Assembly (NCBI GenBank): GCA_018064885.1
Contig: JAGHUI010000051.1
Coordinates: 1-59,188, forward strand
Length of the DNA stretch: 59,188 bases
From: Candidatus Minthosoma equi
Lineage (GTDB): Bacteria; Bacteroidota; Bacteroidia; Bacteroidales; Bacteroidaceae
Direction of reading: 5' to 3'
This document shows, one piece after another, positions 18,806 to 27,625 of this stretch. Positions within the stretch are counted from its first letter, which is position 1; each line of letters opens with the position of its first letter. The translations under genes were made by a program, and so were the position numbers. Under the pieces are notes generated by a model that searched no databases, was not told the origin of the DNA, and saw only the letters and a program-made list of their open reading frames with translations.

Positions 18806-18836
18806 TTTATTTGAGTATTTCCGAGCGTGAGTACCT
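18802..18836. repeat. Promoter-associated repeat block, single copy
   Basis: About 35 bp, starting CAAATTTATTTGAG and ending GAGCGTGAGTACCT, matches the blocks at 20768-20802 and 20841-20875 with about one difference. It fills most of the gap between metG and the DUF2207 gene and supplies the metG -33 element. Confidence 0.85.
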
Positions 18837-18840
18837 GTTA

Positions 18841-20706
18841 TTACCATGCACCGCCGCCGCCACCGCCGGTTCCGCCTCCTGCGCCGCCGCCAGATGACGA
18901 GCTTGGCGACATGCAGCTCACGGCATCGCTTGTTGCCGAAGAAAGGCTTGACATGAAGCTTGCTGTGCTGAAAGCAACACCAGGCGTAGAACTCTCATAC
19001 CATGATGGCTGTTCCATGGCAATGTTGCTGAATCGGCGAGTCCATTCGTTAGCAAGATCAAACACCATAGCGTATGGAATGATCTTGTAGAAATACTCTG
19101 GATCCTCCTTGAGCAGCTCCTCAAGGCGTGGCTTCTCAGCAGTCTTGATAAACTCCTTCAATCCTAAGAGCTTGCCAATCATGTCGGCACGATATTTTGT
19201 GTTGATAATCAGTCTGCCAATAAACTCAGTAACAATGTAGCTTCCAAAGTACACTACGCCAGATGCCACATCGCTCACCTGCACATCGCCTTCATTCACC
19301 CACAGGAAAATGCCAAAGCCTGCAGCCATCATCGCAAAGCGCGCAACACACGCAAAGACCCTCCATCCAGTAGCCCTGAACATATCGCCAGAAGCACGCG
19401 TAAGCACGGTGCATATCTGCACGCCATAAGGAATGCACCAATACAGCAAAACAAGCAGGTAATCGTCGCCCTCGAACATGCGGCAAGGCAAATCAGCCAC
19501 GAAATAGAGTGAAGACGTGATAAACAGCAGGAACACAAGGAACAAAGAAGAATGCCATTCGGTCAGTTCCTTGTCGCCGCTGAACTTCTTGTTCAGCTGT
19601 TTCTTTGTAGCCTCAATCTGGTGCTCCAAACGTGCCAATTTGTCAAGGCGCATAGTCTTGCCATCCTCGCTGGCAGCAAAGAGAGCATTGAAGAAAGTTA
19701 TCTGATAGCCAGGCGCACCCTCTTTGGCAATATCGTCCGTCACCTTCTGCAGTTCCAGATATTTCTTGTCTGAAAGGAAAGTCCTCTTCTCCTCCTTCTC
19801 CACAATCTTCAAGTACCCCTTGCTGGCAAACCAAGGAATGAGTGAAGCAAGGTCAACAGGATCCACACTCTCGTCAATCACCGTGCCCACCTCAGCGCTG
19901 CACATGCCATCAGGAGGGTAGAACTCAATGGTCTTAGTTATCGCAGGATGCTTCACCGTAAGTTCATAGTAGAGCATGACACCGATGATCAAAACCGTGA
20001 TTGCCAAGAATATATAAGCCCACGTCGGAGTCACGCCGTCAGTCCCCTTGAAGTAACCCTCAGGCAAAGGCAAGCGAAGAGTCACCGCATTCTTAGGAGC
20101 CACGTTAGACACCTCGCCAAAAATGGTGTCACGATCCACCCAAGCATCCACCTTCAATCGGTTGGTAGTCAAGCCCGCGCCTCCGCTGAACACACGAAGC
20201 TTCTTCTCTGCACTTTCTGGCAATCCCTTCTCAAACACAACGGAAAAGCCCAGATAGTCTATCGGCAGCTCAAAATACTCGCCAATGATACTATGGAAAA
20301 ACATATCATGACTTTTGATGCGATCGTCGCGATCCTGAATAGTGTACTTCAGGATATAATCCTTATCTCCCTCCACATAGCGGTCCTCAGAACCAATCTT
20401 GAAGAGAATGTTCTGCTCCTCATCCGAGAACTCACACTCATCCCCCTCCACGCTCCAATCCTTGATCTCGCAATAATACGTCTTGTTGGACATGAAATAC
20501 TTGTAAGGCACATAGCGGAAGAATCCATGATGCGGTTCAGCGAAATGCACCGTCACATACTCAGTAACATCATAAGTCTTATTCTCATGCACCAAGACAT
20601 CGACGAAGTACTCCTTCACCCTCGTCACATCCGCCTCAGCCCATGCCGACATCGTGAACATACACATTATAATATATAATATGTGTCTTTTGAAACTGAT
20701 CTGCAT
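18841..20706 (-). CDS. DUF2207 domain-containing membrane protein
   Basis: A 621-residue protein with a signal peptide ending near SAWAEA, then an extracytoplasmic beta-rich DUF2207 domain (about residues 25-225, with HHGFFRYVPYKY). A membrane helix (AYIFLAITVLIIGVMLYY) near 230-250, a cytoplasmic part and two or three more hydrophobic segments near 385-500 follow. The tail is a striking low-complexity run of Gly with Ala/Thr/Trp near the end. DUF2207 proteins are widespread and functionally unassigned. It is upstream of metG on the same strand, but metG has its own promoter. Its own promoter (20740-20771) lies inside the first unit of a tandem repeat. Confidence 0.88.
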   Translation of the reverse strand: MQISFKRHILYIIMCMFTMSAWAEADVTRVKEYFVDVLVHENKTYDVTEYVTVHFAEPHHGFFRYVPYKYFMSNKTYYCEIKDWSVEGDECEFSDEEQNILFKIGSEDRYVEGDKDYILKYTIQDRDDRIKSHDMFFHSIIGEYFELPIDYLGFSVVFEKGLPESAEKKLRVFSGGAGLTTNRLKVDAWVDRDTIFGEVSNVAPKNAVTLRLPLPEGYFKGTDGVTPTWAYIFLAITVLIIGVMLYYELTVKHPAITKTIEFYPPDGMCSAEVGTVIDESVDPVDLASLIPWFASKGYLKIVEKEEKRTFLSDKKYLELQKVTDDIAKEGAPGYQITFFNALFAASEDGKTMRLDKLARLEHQIEATKKQLNKKFSGDKELTEWHSSLFLVFLLFITSSLYFVADLPCRMFEGDDYLLVLLYWCIPYGVQICTVLTRASGDMFRATGWRVFACVARFAMMAAGFGIFLWVNEGDVQVSDVASGVVYFGSYIVTEFIGRLIINTKYRADMIGKLLGLKEFIKTAEKPRLEELLKEDPEYFYKIIPYAMVFDLANEWTRRFSNIAMEQPSWYESSTPGVAFSTASFMSSLSSATSDAVSCMSPSSSSGGGAGGGTGGGGGGAW

Positions 20707-20739
20707 TGTAGTTATTGAATTTAGTTAATTTTCAGGATG

Positions 20740-20771
20740 CAAAGGTACGATTAAGCGAGCGAAATACCAAA
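20740..20771 (-). promoter_or_regulatory. Promoter of the DUF2207 gene
   Basis: On the minus strand TTTG (20768-20771), exactly 20 bp, then TACCTTTG (20740-20747). The leader is about 30 nt. The spacer and -33 element belong to the first 73-bp repeat unit. Confidence 0.75.
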
Positions 20772-20920
20772 TTTATTTGAGGATTTCCGAGCGTGAGTAC
20801 CTTCGGCGAAGCCAACGTTACGATTAAGCGAGCGAAATACCAAATTTATTTGAGGATTTCCGAGCGTGAGTACCTTCGGCGACAGCCAACGGCACGATTA
20901 AACGAGTGAAATACCAAATT
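20747..20920. repeat. 73-bp tandem repeat, two full units and a partial third
   Basis: Units start at 20747, 20820 and 20894 (periods 73 and 74), each opening ACGATTAA(G/A)CGAG. Unit 3 stops after the ATACCAAATT segment. Each full unit contains the CAAATTTATTTGAG...GTGAGTACC block also seen at metG. Unit 1 ends with a CTTC-GGC-GAAG hairpin near 20801-20811. In units 2 and 3 the -7 position has decayed to TAACGTTG and TGCCGTTG on the minus strand. Confidence 0.9.
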
Positions 20921-20958
20921 ATCCAGCAATTTTTCCTGTCATTCACCCGCATATTATC

Positions 20959-21043
20959 TACATTTCATTGTTTGAAATGTACATTCTTTGTTTGAAACAT
21001 ACATTTCATTGTTTGAAACGTACATTTCAAACAATGAAATGCA
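20959..21043. repeat. Array A: 21-bp-phased palindromic repeats ending in an inverted copy
   Basis: Three direct units (20959-20979, 20980-20999, 21000-21020), each containing TTTCATTGTTTGAAA or a near form, are followed by an inverted copy (21021-21043). The third unit and the inverted copy form a perfect 17-bp stem (21002-21018 with 21025-21041) and a 6-nt loop. Array B (44236-44321) has the same unit and layout. Confidence 0.9.
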
Positions 21044-21056
21044 GGTAAACACGAAG

Positions 21057-21087
21057 CAAAAGTACTCTTAAAAGCGAAACGAAGCAA
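21057..21087 (-). promoter_or_regulatory. Possible minus-strand promoter reading into array A
   Basis: On the minus strand TTG (21085-21087), 20 bp, then TACTTTTG (21057-21064). It is 14 bp from the array edge and points through array A and the 73-bp repeats toward the DUF2207 gene. It could be a distal promoter giving a leader of about 345 nt. Confidence 0.45.
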
Positions 21088-21259
21088 TTCGGAGTTATAG
21101 AGATACACCACACATTATTATATTATATAACAGTCCTTAACGAACTAAAGTACTCTATTTCACCCCCTTCAAGTTACAAATAACATACTTTTAAAGCATT
21201 TTTTTGCACAAAAAGATAAAAAGTCATAACATTTAAGCATAAAATATCATCTTTATATG
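21088..21259. other. AT-rich intergenic stretch
   Basis: Between array A and the LruC-gene promoter I see AT-rich DNA with one ACACATTATTATATTATATA-like segment near 21111-21130 and no gene or clear structure. Confidence 0.4.
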
Positions 21260-21267
21260 TAACTTTG
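21260..21267 (+). promoter_or_regulatory. -7 element of the LruC lipoprotein gene
   Basis: TAACTTTG matches the consensus. No clear -33 TTTG is seen. It predicts an unusually long leader of about 130 nt before the ATG at 21405. Confidence 0.5.
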
Positions 21268-21404
21268 CACCGCAAATTGATTTTAATATCAATATCTATA
21301 AAAACTAACTAACAGAATAAGCATGTTGCCTGGCTGTGTGAACAGCAGATAGGACAAATAGGTAAATTTTAAGGTTCTATTTAAATTAACTAAATTGATT
21401 TCGG

Positions 21405-23771
21405 ATGAAACATTTCATTTCCACCATGCTCACGGCATTAGCTGTGGCATTTGTCGTTGTAAGCTGTAGCGACTATGACAATGGGTACACAAGCAATGAG
21501 ATTCAGTACAAGCAGAGTTTCAAGGAAACGTTCGGTCAGATTGACCCAACACAGGATTGGAACCTTGCTACGCGTGCTATTGTTACTGTTACAACAAACA
21601 GCTCAACAAATGTCAAGATTTTCGCCCTTACAGACGGAACTTACAGATTAGTGGCAGACTATGCAGATGTTACTGGTACTAAAGAACTTGGTTTTGATGT
21701 CCGCGAGGATGTTACAGACCTTATGGTGACAAATGGCAGCACAGCTGTTAAAGCAAAAATTGGAGAAAGTGTTTCATTTGGCGCAACTCGCGCAGGACAC
21801 TATGGCACTACAGGTGACGTTACTGTAACTGAAATTACTGACGAGAACTCTTGGTTTGTTTTCAATAAGGAAGAGGCTCTTAAATATCAAGAGAAACTAC
21901 CTGAAGGTGGCAAAGACTGGGATGGTGATGGCAACAAAGAGAACAACCTTGGACAGGTAACCCAGAATTTCACTTTTATTTCAAATGGAGAATTCACAAT
22001 TTATCCTATCTATTGGCAAACATCAAACACAGATGAAATTGGAGTATATTTCACAGATGCTTCAGGTTACCACGAAGTACCAGTCTATACTATAAAGAGT
22101 GGTGACGAATTGCAATACACTTCCACAAATGCAAGCACAAGTTTTGATTATTGTTACGCTTCCGATGCATATAACAATGATCAATCTAAGGTCGGCAAAG
22201 AGTGTGCAGGTTGTTCAAATGGTGGAATTGTCACCAAAGTAGATGATAGCGGAAGAGCGTATCACACTAAAACGACCCCAGCAGCGTGGAGCAATGTAAC
22301 AGCCTCACCAACATCTGATCACTTTGACTGGGGAGCACAATATGAACGTTCAAAGGGTATCAAGGTATCTATCCCTAAAGGGACTTTATTTGGCATGTAC
22401 ATTAAACCATCAAATGGTATCAAACAGTATTCACAGCAAGAAAAGAACGCAATGTTCTACAATTCGCCAAACAAAGATGTTGTTGCTGCAACTTTCACTT
22501 TGCCAAGTGCTTCAAACTCAAACGAAGATGATATGTATCTCTGTTTCGAAGATTGGCAGACAAGCTCCTGTGATGCAGACTTGAACGACGTTGTATTCCG
22601 CTTCTACGGTTCAACTCCTACTGTTATTGACGAAGATCCATCTGCATGGGTGATTTGTGCAGAGGACCTTGGTAACACATTCGATATCGACTACAACGAC
22701 GTTGTGGTTGAGGTAAAGCATGTTAGCGGTAAAGAAAACGTAACGGTTTCACCTATCGCTGCAGGCGGTACTCTCGCATCATACATTTTCTTCAATGATA
22801 AGACCAATGGTGAAACATGCCTTGGTGAGATACATGAACTTCTTGGTCAATCAAATGCAAAGAGCGGTGAGTACAATCCAATTAACGTATTTGGTTCTGT
22901 AAACACATCTAAGATCAAAGACTACACATTCAATGTATCAGAAGCTTGGTCACTTGCTTCATCTACTGTAGGCGATGAAAGCTTCAATTCCGATGCTGCA
23001 ATGGGCGGTTTCTCTGTCAAGGTAGTTCCCGAAGGCACTCAAGCATCAGAAAGCGCAGCATCAATTTCCGGTCAGAAGATTCAAAACTCTACTGCTAAAG
23101 GTTCAGAGAATGTTCCATATATTTTCTGCGTCCCACGCGACTATAAGCGTACTTACACCGACAGCGAGGGAAATTCTCATGAAATCACAGCTTGGTTCCG
23201 TTGGTCAAATGAGTTGAAGTCACTTTATCCATTGGCAGGTTACGGTTCTGGTACATACAGCACATCTGGACATGCCTTTGAAGAATGGGTAGCAAATAAG
23301 AACAGTGCAAAGGACTGGTATCAGTATCCATCTGATATGGAAAACACTACAGGTATTTTATACACAGATGTAACAGTTGATGCTAATTCTGGCGATGGTG
23401 GAAATAGTGGTTCAAGTGAAGACGAAGGAAACAATGAGCAAAATACAGGAAACTCTTCTACATCTTTAAATTTGGTAAAATCAGCATATAACACCTGGAA
23501 TTACGGAGAATGCTGCTACCTCGTATCAGGCGACAAAGCTTTATTGAAACAAGGAGCCACTTTAACAATTTATGTAAAAGACGCATACACAAGTTTAAAC
23601 ATTGACCTTGGAACTTCATACGGAGATCACAGTATTAAACAAGGTATAAACTCTACTACATACAACATAGAAGACATATCAAAATACACAACTGACAACA
23701 ATAGTTTCTCATTCTATTTAACAACTTGGGGAGGCGGTGATGACAGCGTCATAAAAGTTACAATAGAATAA
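21405..23771 (+). CDS. LruC domain-containing surface lipoprotein
   Basis: A 788-residue lipoprotein with a signal peptide and lipobox ending VVVSC (Cys21). The N-terminal YKQSFKETFGQIDPTQDWN is a stretch I know from Bacteroidales LruC/DUF4842 surface proteins. Two acidic, possibly calcium-binding repeats are visible near residues 375-400 (EDW...DADLNDVVF) and 409-440 (EDLG...DIDYNDVVV), the DUF4114-like core. A Gly/Ser/Asn/Glu-rich linker near 660-690 joins a C-terminal beta domain of about 100 residues. The role is unknown; surface adhesion or substrate binding is likely (inference). It is a single-gene unit with a strong terminator at 23862-23895. Confidence 0.82.
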   Translation: MKHFISTMLTALAVAFVVVSCSDYDNGYTSNEIQYKQSFKETFGQIDPTQDWNLATRAIVTVTTNSSTNVKIFALTDGTYRLVADYADVTGTKELGFDVREDVTDLMVTNGSTAVKAKIGESVSFGATRAGHYGTTGDVTVTEITDENSWFVFNKEEALKYQEKLPEGGKDWDGDGNKENNLGQVTQNFTFISNGEFTIYPIYWQTSNTDEIGVYFTDASGYHEVPVYTIKSGDELQYTSTNASTSFDYCYASDAYNNDQSKVGKECAGCSNGGIVTKVDDSGRAYHTKTTPAAWSNVTASPTSDHFDWGAQYERSKGIKVSIPKGTLFGMYIKPSNGIKQYSQQEKNAMFYNSPNKDVVAATFTLPSASNSNEDDMYLCFEDWQTSSCDADLNDVVFRFYGSTPTVIDEDPSAWVICAEDLGNTFDIDYNDVVVEVKHVSGKENVTVSPIAAGGTLASYIFFNDKTNGETCLGEIHELLGQSNAKSGEYNPINVFGSVNTSKIKDYTFNVSEAWSLASSTVGDESFNSDAAMGGFSVKVVPEGTQASESAASISGQKIQNSTAKGSENVPYIFCVPRDYKRTYTDSEGNSHEITAWFRWSNELKSLYPLAGYGSGTYSTSGHAFEEWVANKNSAKDWYQYPSDMENTTGILYTDVTVDANSGDGGNSGSSEDEGNNEQNTGNSSTSLNLVKSAYNTWNYGECCYLVSGDKALLKQGATLTIYVKDAYTSLNIDLGTSYGDHSIKQGINSTTYNIEDISKYTTDNNSFSFYLTTWGGGDDSVIKVTIE

Positions 23772-23861
23772 AAATGAATGACTCTAATAAAGAAATTATA
23801 TACAACATAGCAAAATCAATTTCATATTAAATATAATTGTTGGTTATTACCAGTTATATTG

Positions 23862-23895
23862 AAAATGCCCTAAGTCGTGAGACTTGGGGCATTTT
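23862..23895. terminator. Bidirectional terminator between the LruC gene and rnr
   Basis: A near-perfect 15-bp stem runs from AAAATGCCC (23862-23870) to GGGCATTTT (23887-23895), with inner AAGTC/GACTT and loop GTGA. T-rich DNA follows on the plus strand, and the A run serves as a T tract on the minus strand. Confidence 0.9.
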
Positions 23896-23899
23896 TTAA

Positions 23900-26356
23900 T
23901 TATTTTTTCTTTCTGCTTCTTGTTTTCTGCTTGCCAGATTTCTTTGAAACCTTTGGGGCTTTACCCTGTTTCTTATTCGGTTTCTGCTGCATGTCAACGA
24001 AGGATTTGTAGAAGGCGGTATTTTCGACTGCATCGGCTGTGAGCTTGCGAACAAATTCATAATCAAGCTGCTTGCGATATAGGTTGGCATTGGCAACCTT
24101 GATGCGGATGGCATCGCCAAGAGAGAACACATGATGCGTCTTGCGACCAATGAGACAGAAGTTCTTATCGTCAAAATCAAAGGCTTCGTCACCAAGGAAA
24201 CGCACAGCAATGAGTCCTTCACAATGGTTCTCGTCAATCTCTGCATATACACCAAACTCTGTCACACCACTGATATGAGCATCAAACTCTTCGCCTATCT
24301 TATCAGACATGAACTCTACCTGCTTGTACTTGATGCTGGCGCGCTCTGCTGCCGTGGCAAGCTGTTCCATGTTGGAAGAATGTTCGCACAAAGCTTCATA
24401 TTTCTTTTGGGATGCAGATGCAGCTCCTTCGGCATATCGAGTGATAAGGCGATGAACCATGAGGTCTGGGTAACGGCGGATTGGCGACGTGAAATGTGTG
24501 TAGAAATCGAATCCAAGTCCGTAGTGTCCTATGTTGAATGTTGAATAGCGTGCCTTCTGCATTGCACGAAGTGACACATTCTCAATGAGATTCTGCACTC
24601 TGTTGCCACGAACATCCATAAGAAGTTTATTTATGCTATTTGCCACATCTTCCTTCTTGCCTTGAGTGATGAGGTGGAATCCGAAGCGTGATGCAAGGCC
24701 TGCAAGATTGTCGAGTTTTCCAGAATCTGGAAGATCATGAATACGATAAGGAAGCGTCTTTGCCTTTTCCTTCTTTTCCACCTTGCCAACGCTCTCAGCA
24801 ACAGTACGATTGGCAAGGAGCATGAACTCTTCTACCAGTTTGTTAGCATCCTTGGCATTCTTGAAATACACACGGATAGGCTTGCCCTGTGGATCTATCT
24901 CAAAGCGTGGCTCTTCACGGTCGAAATTGATGGCGCCCTCCTTGAATCGTGCATCGCGAAGCTTATGAGCCATGCGGTTAAGCGTGATGAGTTCATCTGC
25001 ATACTGACCTTTGCGATGATCGTCAGGAACTGGTGTCACAGGAATCGTAGCAGGGTCGATAGGTACAAGGTTATCACGGAACGCATTGAGTTCTGTATCA
25101 GGCAGAACTTCCTGTGCAGGAATAGGCTGAGTAGGAACTGCCTTTCCCTCACGAATAAGCTCACATTCAAGCGCTTCGCCATTCTGTTCAAGAAGGTACT
25201 GCACCTCCTCGTATGTGTAACGGCGGCATGACTTGATGACCGTATGCTTAATGCGGCTTGAGAGCACTTCGGCATCCTCGTTCATTTCGAAGATGGCTGA
25301 GAATGTAAGTTTCTCTTCATCAGGACGAAGCGAGCAGAGGAAATTGCAAAGATGCTCTGGAAGCATTGGTATGGTGCGGTCAACAAGATAAACGGATGTT
25401 GCTCGCTGCTGTGCCTCCTGGTCAATTACTGATCCTTCAAGAACATAGTGACTCACATCTGCAATATGAACGCCGACTTCCCAAAGACCGTCCTTTATCT
25501 TCTTTATAGAGATCGCATCATCAAAATCCTTCGCATCTCTTGGGTCGATGGTGATTGTAAACGTCTGGCGGAAGTCTTCGCGCTTAGCAATTTCTTCATC
25601 AGTAATGCCTGGCGCAATCTGCTCTGCTGCGTATGTCACCTCCTTCGGATATGTGTAAGGAAGTCCGTATTCAGCAAGGATGGCATGCATCTCAGCATTG
25701 TTATCGCCTTCTTTTCCAAGCACATCAATAACTTCGCCAATCGGGTTACGAGCGTTGAGAGGCCAATCAATGACCTTTACTATAGCCTTATCGCCATTCT
25801 GTCCGCCTTTAAGTTTTTCTACAGGAATGACAATGTCGTTCTGCAAGATGCCAGAAGGCGTGCTGAGAAATGCCACGCTATGCTGCACGTTGAGTGTTCC
25901 AACGAATGGCTTGTCGCTGCGATGAAGGATCTCAATGACTTCGCCATGTATCTTGTTGCTTCCACGCTTCTTTGCATGTATGCCCACACGGACACGATCA
26001 CCAGGCATTGCATGAAGCGTGTCTTCATCATAGATGGAGATGCCCACGCCATTATCGGTATCAACAAAATTTCTGCCTCCGCCTGTACGACTGAACACGC
26101 CCTCGGCTGTATGGGAAGTGCCATTGAAAATTATCTCACCATCATTGTTGCGAGTGATGTAGTCGCTCTCAAGCATCTCGTTGAGGATGTCAACACATAG
26201 CATACGGAGAGGATGACTAGTGAGTCGCAGCGCACTGAAAAGCTTCTTCAATGTGTATGCCTCACCCGGATGTGAACTGAGATAGCCGGCAACCATGTCG
26301 GTCAGTTCGCGCTTGTTTATACTTGACTTAACAAGTTTATCTTTCTTCTTTCCCAT
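23900..26356 (-). CDS. rnr: Ribonuclease R
   Basis: A processive 3'-5' exoribonuclease of the RNB family that degrades structured RNA. From the ATG at 26356 (MGKKKDKLVKSS) it is 818 residues. An N-terminal winged-helix/OB part is followed by the RNB catalytic centre IDPRDAKDFDDAIS, with its aspartate cluster, near residues 267-280. The HYTHFTSPIRRYPDL-type motif (YTHFTSPIRRYPDLMVH) is near 620. An S1 domain and a basic tail with K/R-rich GKAPKVSKKSGK follow. The frame is open to a TTG at 26443, but that would run through the gene's own promoter and abut the divergent promoter, so 26356 is preferred. Confidence 0.95.
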   Translation of the reverse strand: MGKKKDKLVKSSINKRELTDMVAGYLSSHPGEAYTLKKLFSALRLTSHPLRMLCVDILNEMLESDYITRNNDGEIIFNGTSHTAEGVFSRTGGGRNFVDTDNGVGISIYDEDTLHAMPGDRVRVGIHAKKRGSNKIHGEVIEILHRSDKPFVGTLNVQHSVAFLSTPSGILQNDIVIPVEKLKGGQNGDKAIVKVIDWPLNARNPIGEVIDVLGKEGDNNAEMHAILAEYGLPYTYPKEVTYAAEQIAPGITDEEIAKREDFRQTFTITIDPRDAKDFDDAISIKKIKDGLWEVGVHIADVSHYVLEGSVIDQEAQQRATSVYLVDRTIPMLPEHLCNFLCSLRPDEEKLTFSAIFEMNEDAEVLSSRIKHTVIKSCRRYTYEEVQYLLEQNGEALECELIREGKAVPTQPIPAQEVLPDTELNAFRDNLVPIDPATIPVTPVPDDHRKGQYADELITLNRMAHKLRDARFKEGAINFDREEPRFEIDPQGKPIRVYFKNAKDANKLVEEFMLLANRTVAESVGKVEKKEKAKTLPYRIHDLPDSGKLDNLAGLASRFGFHLITQGKKEDVANSINKLLMDVRGNRVQNLIENVSLRAMQKARYSTFNIGHYGLGFDFYTHFTSPIRRYPDLMVHRLITRYAEGAASASQKKYEALCEHSSNMEQLATAAERASIKYKQVEFMSDKIGEEFDAHISGVTEFGVYAEIDENHCEGLIAVRFLGDEAFDFDDKNFCLIGRKTHHVFSLGDAIRIKVANANLYRKQLDYEFVRKLTADAVENTAFYKSFVDMQQKPNKKQGKAPKVSKKSGKQKTRSRKKK

Positions 26357-26378
26357 AAGTTTTTCATGTTTTGATTCC

Positions 26379-26386
26379 CAAAAGTA
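26379..26386 (-). promoter_or_regulatory. Likely -7 element of rnr
   Basis: TACTTTTG on the minus strand, about 23 bp upstream of the chosen ATG. The nearest TTTG upstream (26401-26404) is spaced only 14 bp, shorter than usual. Confidence 0.4.
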
Positions 26387-26428
26387 GTACATTTCTTTCA
26401 CAAACGACATTACATTTTCGTTAAATTG

Positions 26429-26458
26429 TTGAAAATAGGGCAAAAAGTTGTATCTTTG
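26429..26458 (+). promoter_or_regulatory. Promoter of the epimerase gene
   Basis: TTG (26429-26431), 19 bp, then TATCTTTG (26451-26458), a strong consensus promoter. The leader before the ATG at 26479 is about 15 nt. Confidence 0.75.
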
Positions 26459-26478
26459 CCTGCAAAATAACCCAAATT

Positions 26479-27549
26479 ATGAAGATACTGATTACAGGCG
26501 CAAGCGGTTTCATAGGAAGTTTCCTTTGTGAGGAAGGACTGAAGCGAGGCATGGAAACATGGGCTGGCATGAGAGAACATTCCAGCAGACGATGGCTGCA
26601 GAACGAAAAACTGAACTTCGCCTTCCTCGACATGACAAAGCCTGAGCAGCTGAAGGAACAGCTGGCAAAATACAAAGAGAAAATTGGTAAATGGAACGTT
26701 GTCATCCATGCTGCCGGCGCAACGAAATGTCTTCACAGCGAAGATTTCTTCAAGAACAATTTTGACTGCACTCGCAATCTGGTCACCGCCTTGCAGGAGA
26801 TGGACATGATGCCAGAGCAGTTTCTATACCTGAGCAGCCTCAGCGTGCTCGGACCTGTGAGAGAGAATATGGTCAATGATGATGACTATGAGGAGATGAA
26901 GAACGATGACACACCTCAGCCAAACACAGCATACGGCGAAAGCAAGGTGAAGAGCGAACAATGGCTCCTCTCAACTTTCTCAACTTTTTCAACTGACTCA
27001 ACTTTCTCAACTTTCTCGACCAACAATTCAAAACTCACCATATTCCGTCCAACAGGAGTGTATGGTCCAAGAGAAAAGGATTACTTCATCATGGCAAAGA
27101 GCATCAAGCAGCATGTGGATTTCGCCGTTGGATACAAGAAACAGATCATCACCTTCGTTTATGTGAGAGATCTAGTCAGCGCTATCTTTGCCGCAATAGG
27201 AAAGGGGGACGTGGCAAACGGAAAGATTTATGCAGTAAGTGACGGAAGGAACTACAGCAGCAGGGCTTTCAGCGATCTGATTCAAAAGGAGTTAGGTGTG
27301 AAGAATGTGCTGCACATCAAGGCTCCTCTGTGGTTCTTGAAGGCTGTTTGTTCCGTAAGCGAGGCTTTTTCACACTTGACAGGAAAGATGACTGCGCTCA
27401 ACAATGACAAATACAACATCATGAAACAGCGTAACTGGAAGTGCGACATTACTCCGCTGCAACACGACCTTGGCTATGATCCGCAATGGCAACTGGAACG
27501 CGGTGTGAAAGAGTGCATGGAGTGGTACAAGAATGAAGGATGGCTATGA
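26479..27549 (+). CDS. NAD-dependent epimerase/dehydratase (extended SDR)
   Basis: A 356-residue extended SDR enzyme. The N-terminal ILITGASGFIGSFL is the NAD(P)-binding glycine motif. YLSSLSVLGP gives the active-site Ser region near residue 118 and YGESKVKSE the catalytic Tyr-x3-Lys near 155. TIFRPTGVYGPRE is near 192-204. Just after the YxxxK helix the protein carries a repetitive insert rich in S-T-F triplets (about residues 172-190), encoded by TCAACTTTC-type repeats, which is unusual for the family. The substrate is unknown; a nucleotide-sugar or a steroid/flavonol-type carbonyl are family options. Confidence 0.88.
   Translation: MKILITGASGFIGSFLCEEGLKRGMETWAGMREHSSRRWLQNEKLNFAFLDMTKPEQLKEQLAKYKEKIGKWNVVIHAAGATKCLHSEDFFKNNFDCTRNLVTALQEMDMMPEQFLYLSSLSVLGPVRENMVNDDDYEEMKNDDTPQPNTAYGESKVKSEQWLLSTFSTFSTDSTFSTFSTNNSKLTIFRPTGVYGPREKDYFIMAKSIKQHVDFAVGYKKQIITFVYVRDLVSAIFAAIGKGDVANGKIYAVSDGRNYSSRAFSDLIQKELGVKNVLHIKAPLWFLKAVCSVSEAFSHLTGKMTALNNDKYNIMKQRNWKCDITPLQHDLGYDPQWQLERGVKECMEWYKNEGWL
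26970..27039 (+). repeat. In-frame simple repeat inside the epimerase gene
   Basis: TCAACTTTC/TCAACTTTTT units repeat about five times and run into an AATTCAAAACTCACCAT segment. The reading frame is kept. The same AATTCAAAACTC type of sequence occurs inside prmC near 48740. Confidence 0.75.
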
Positions 27550-27625
27550 ATAAGTTAAGAGTTAAAAGTTATGAGGGAAAAGTTTTCTAACAAAGATAAC
27601 GGTTTTACTAACACATATATATAAT

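Noticed and set aside
19948-20679. 243-residue ORF antisense to the DUF2207 gene
   Set aside because: Shadow ORF; the minus strand has a signal peptide and membrane segments that make sense.
20959-21043. Arrays A, B and C as CRISPR
   Set aside because: Units are contiguous with no spacers, only 3-4 copies, and no cas genes are in the window.
26357-26443. 29-residue extension of RNase R from a TTG
   Set aside because: It would cover the rnr -7 element and abut the divergent promoter; MGKKK at 26356 is a normal start for the family.
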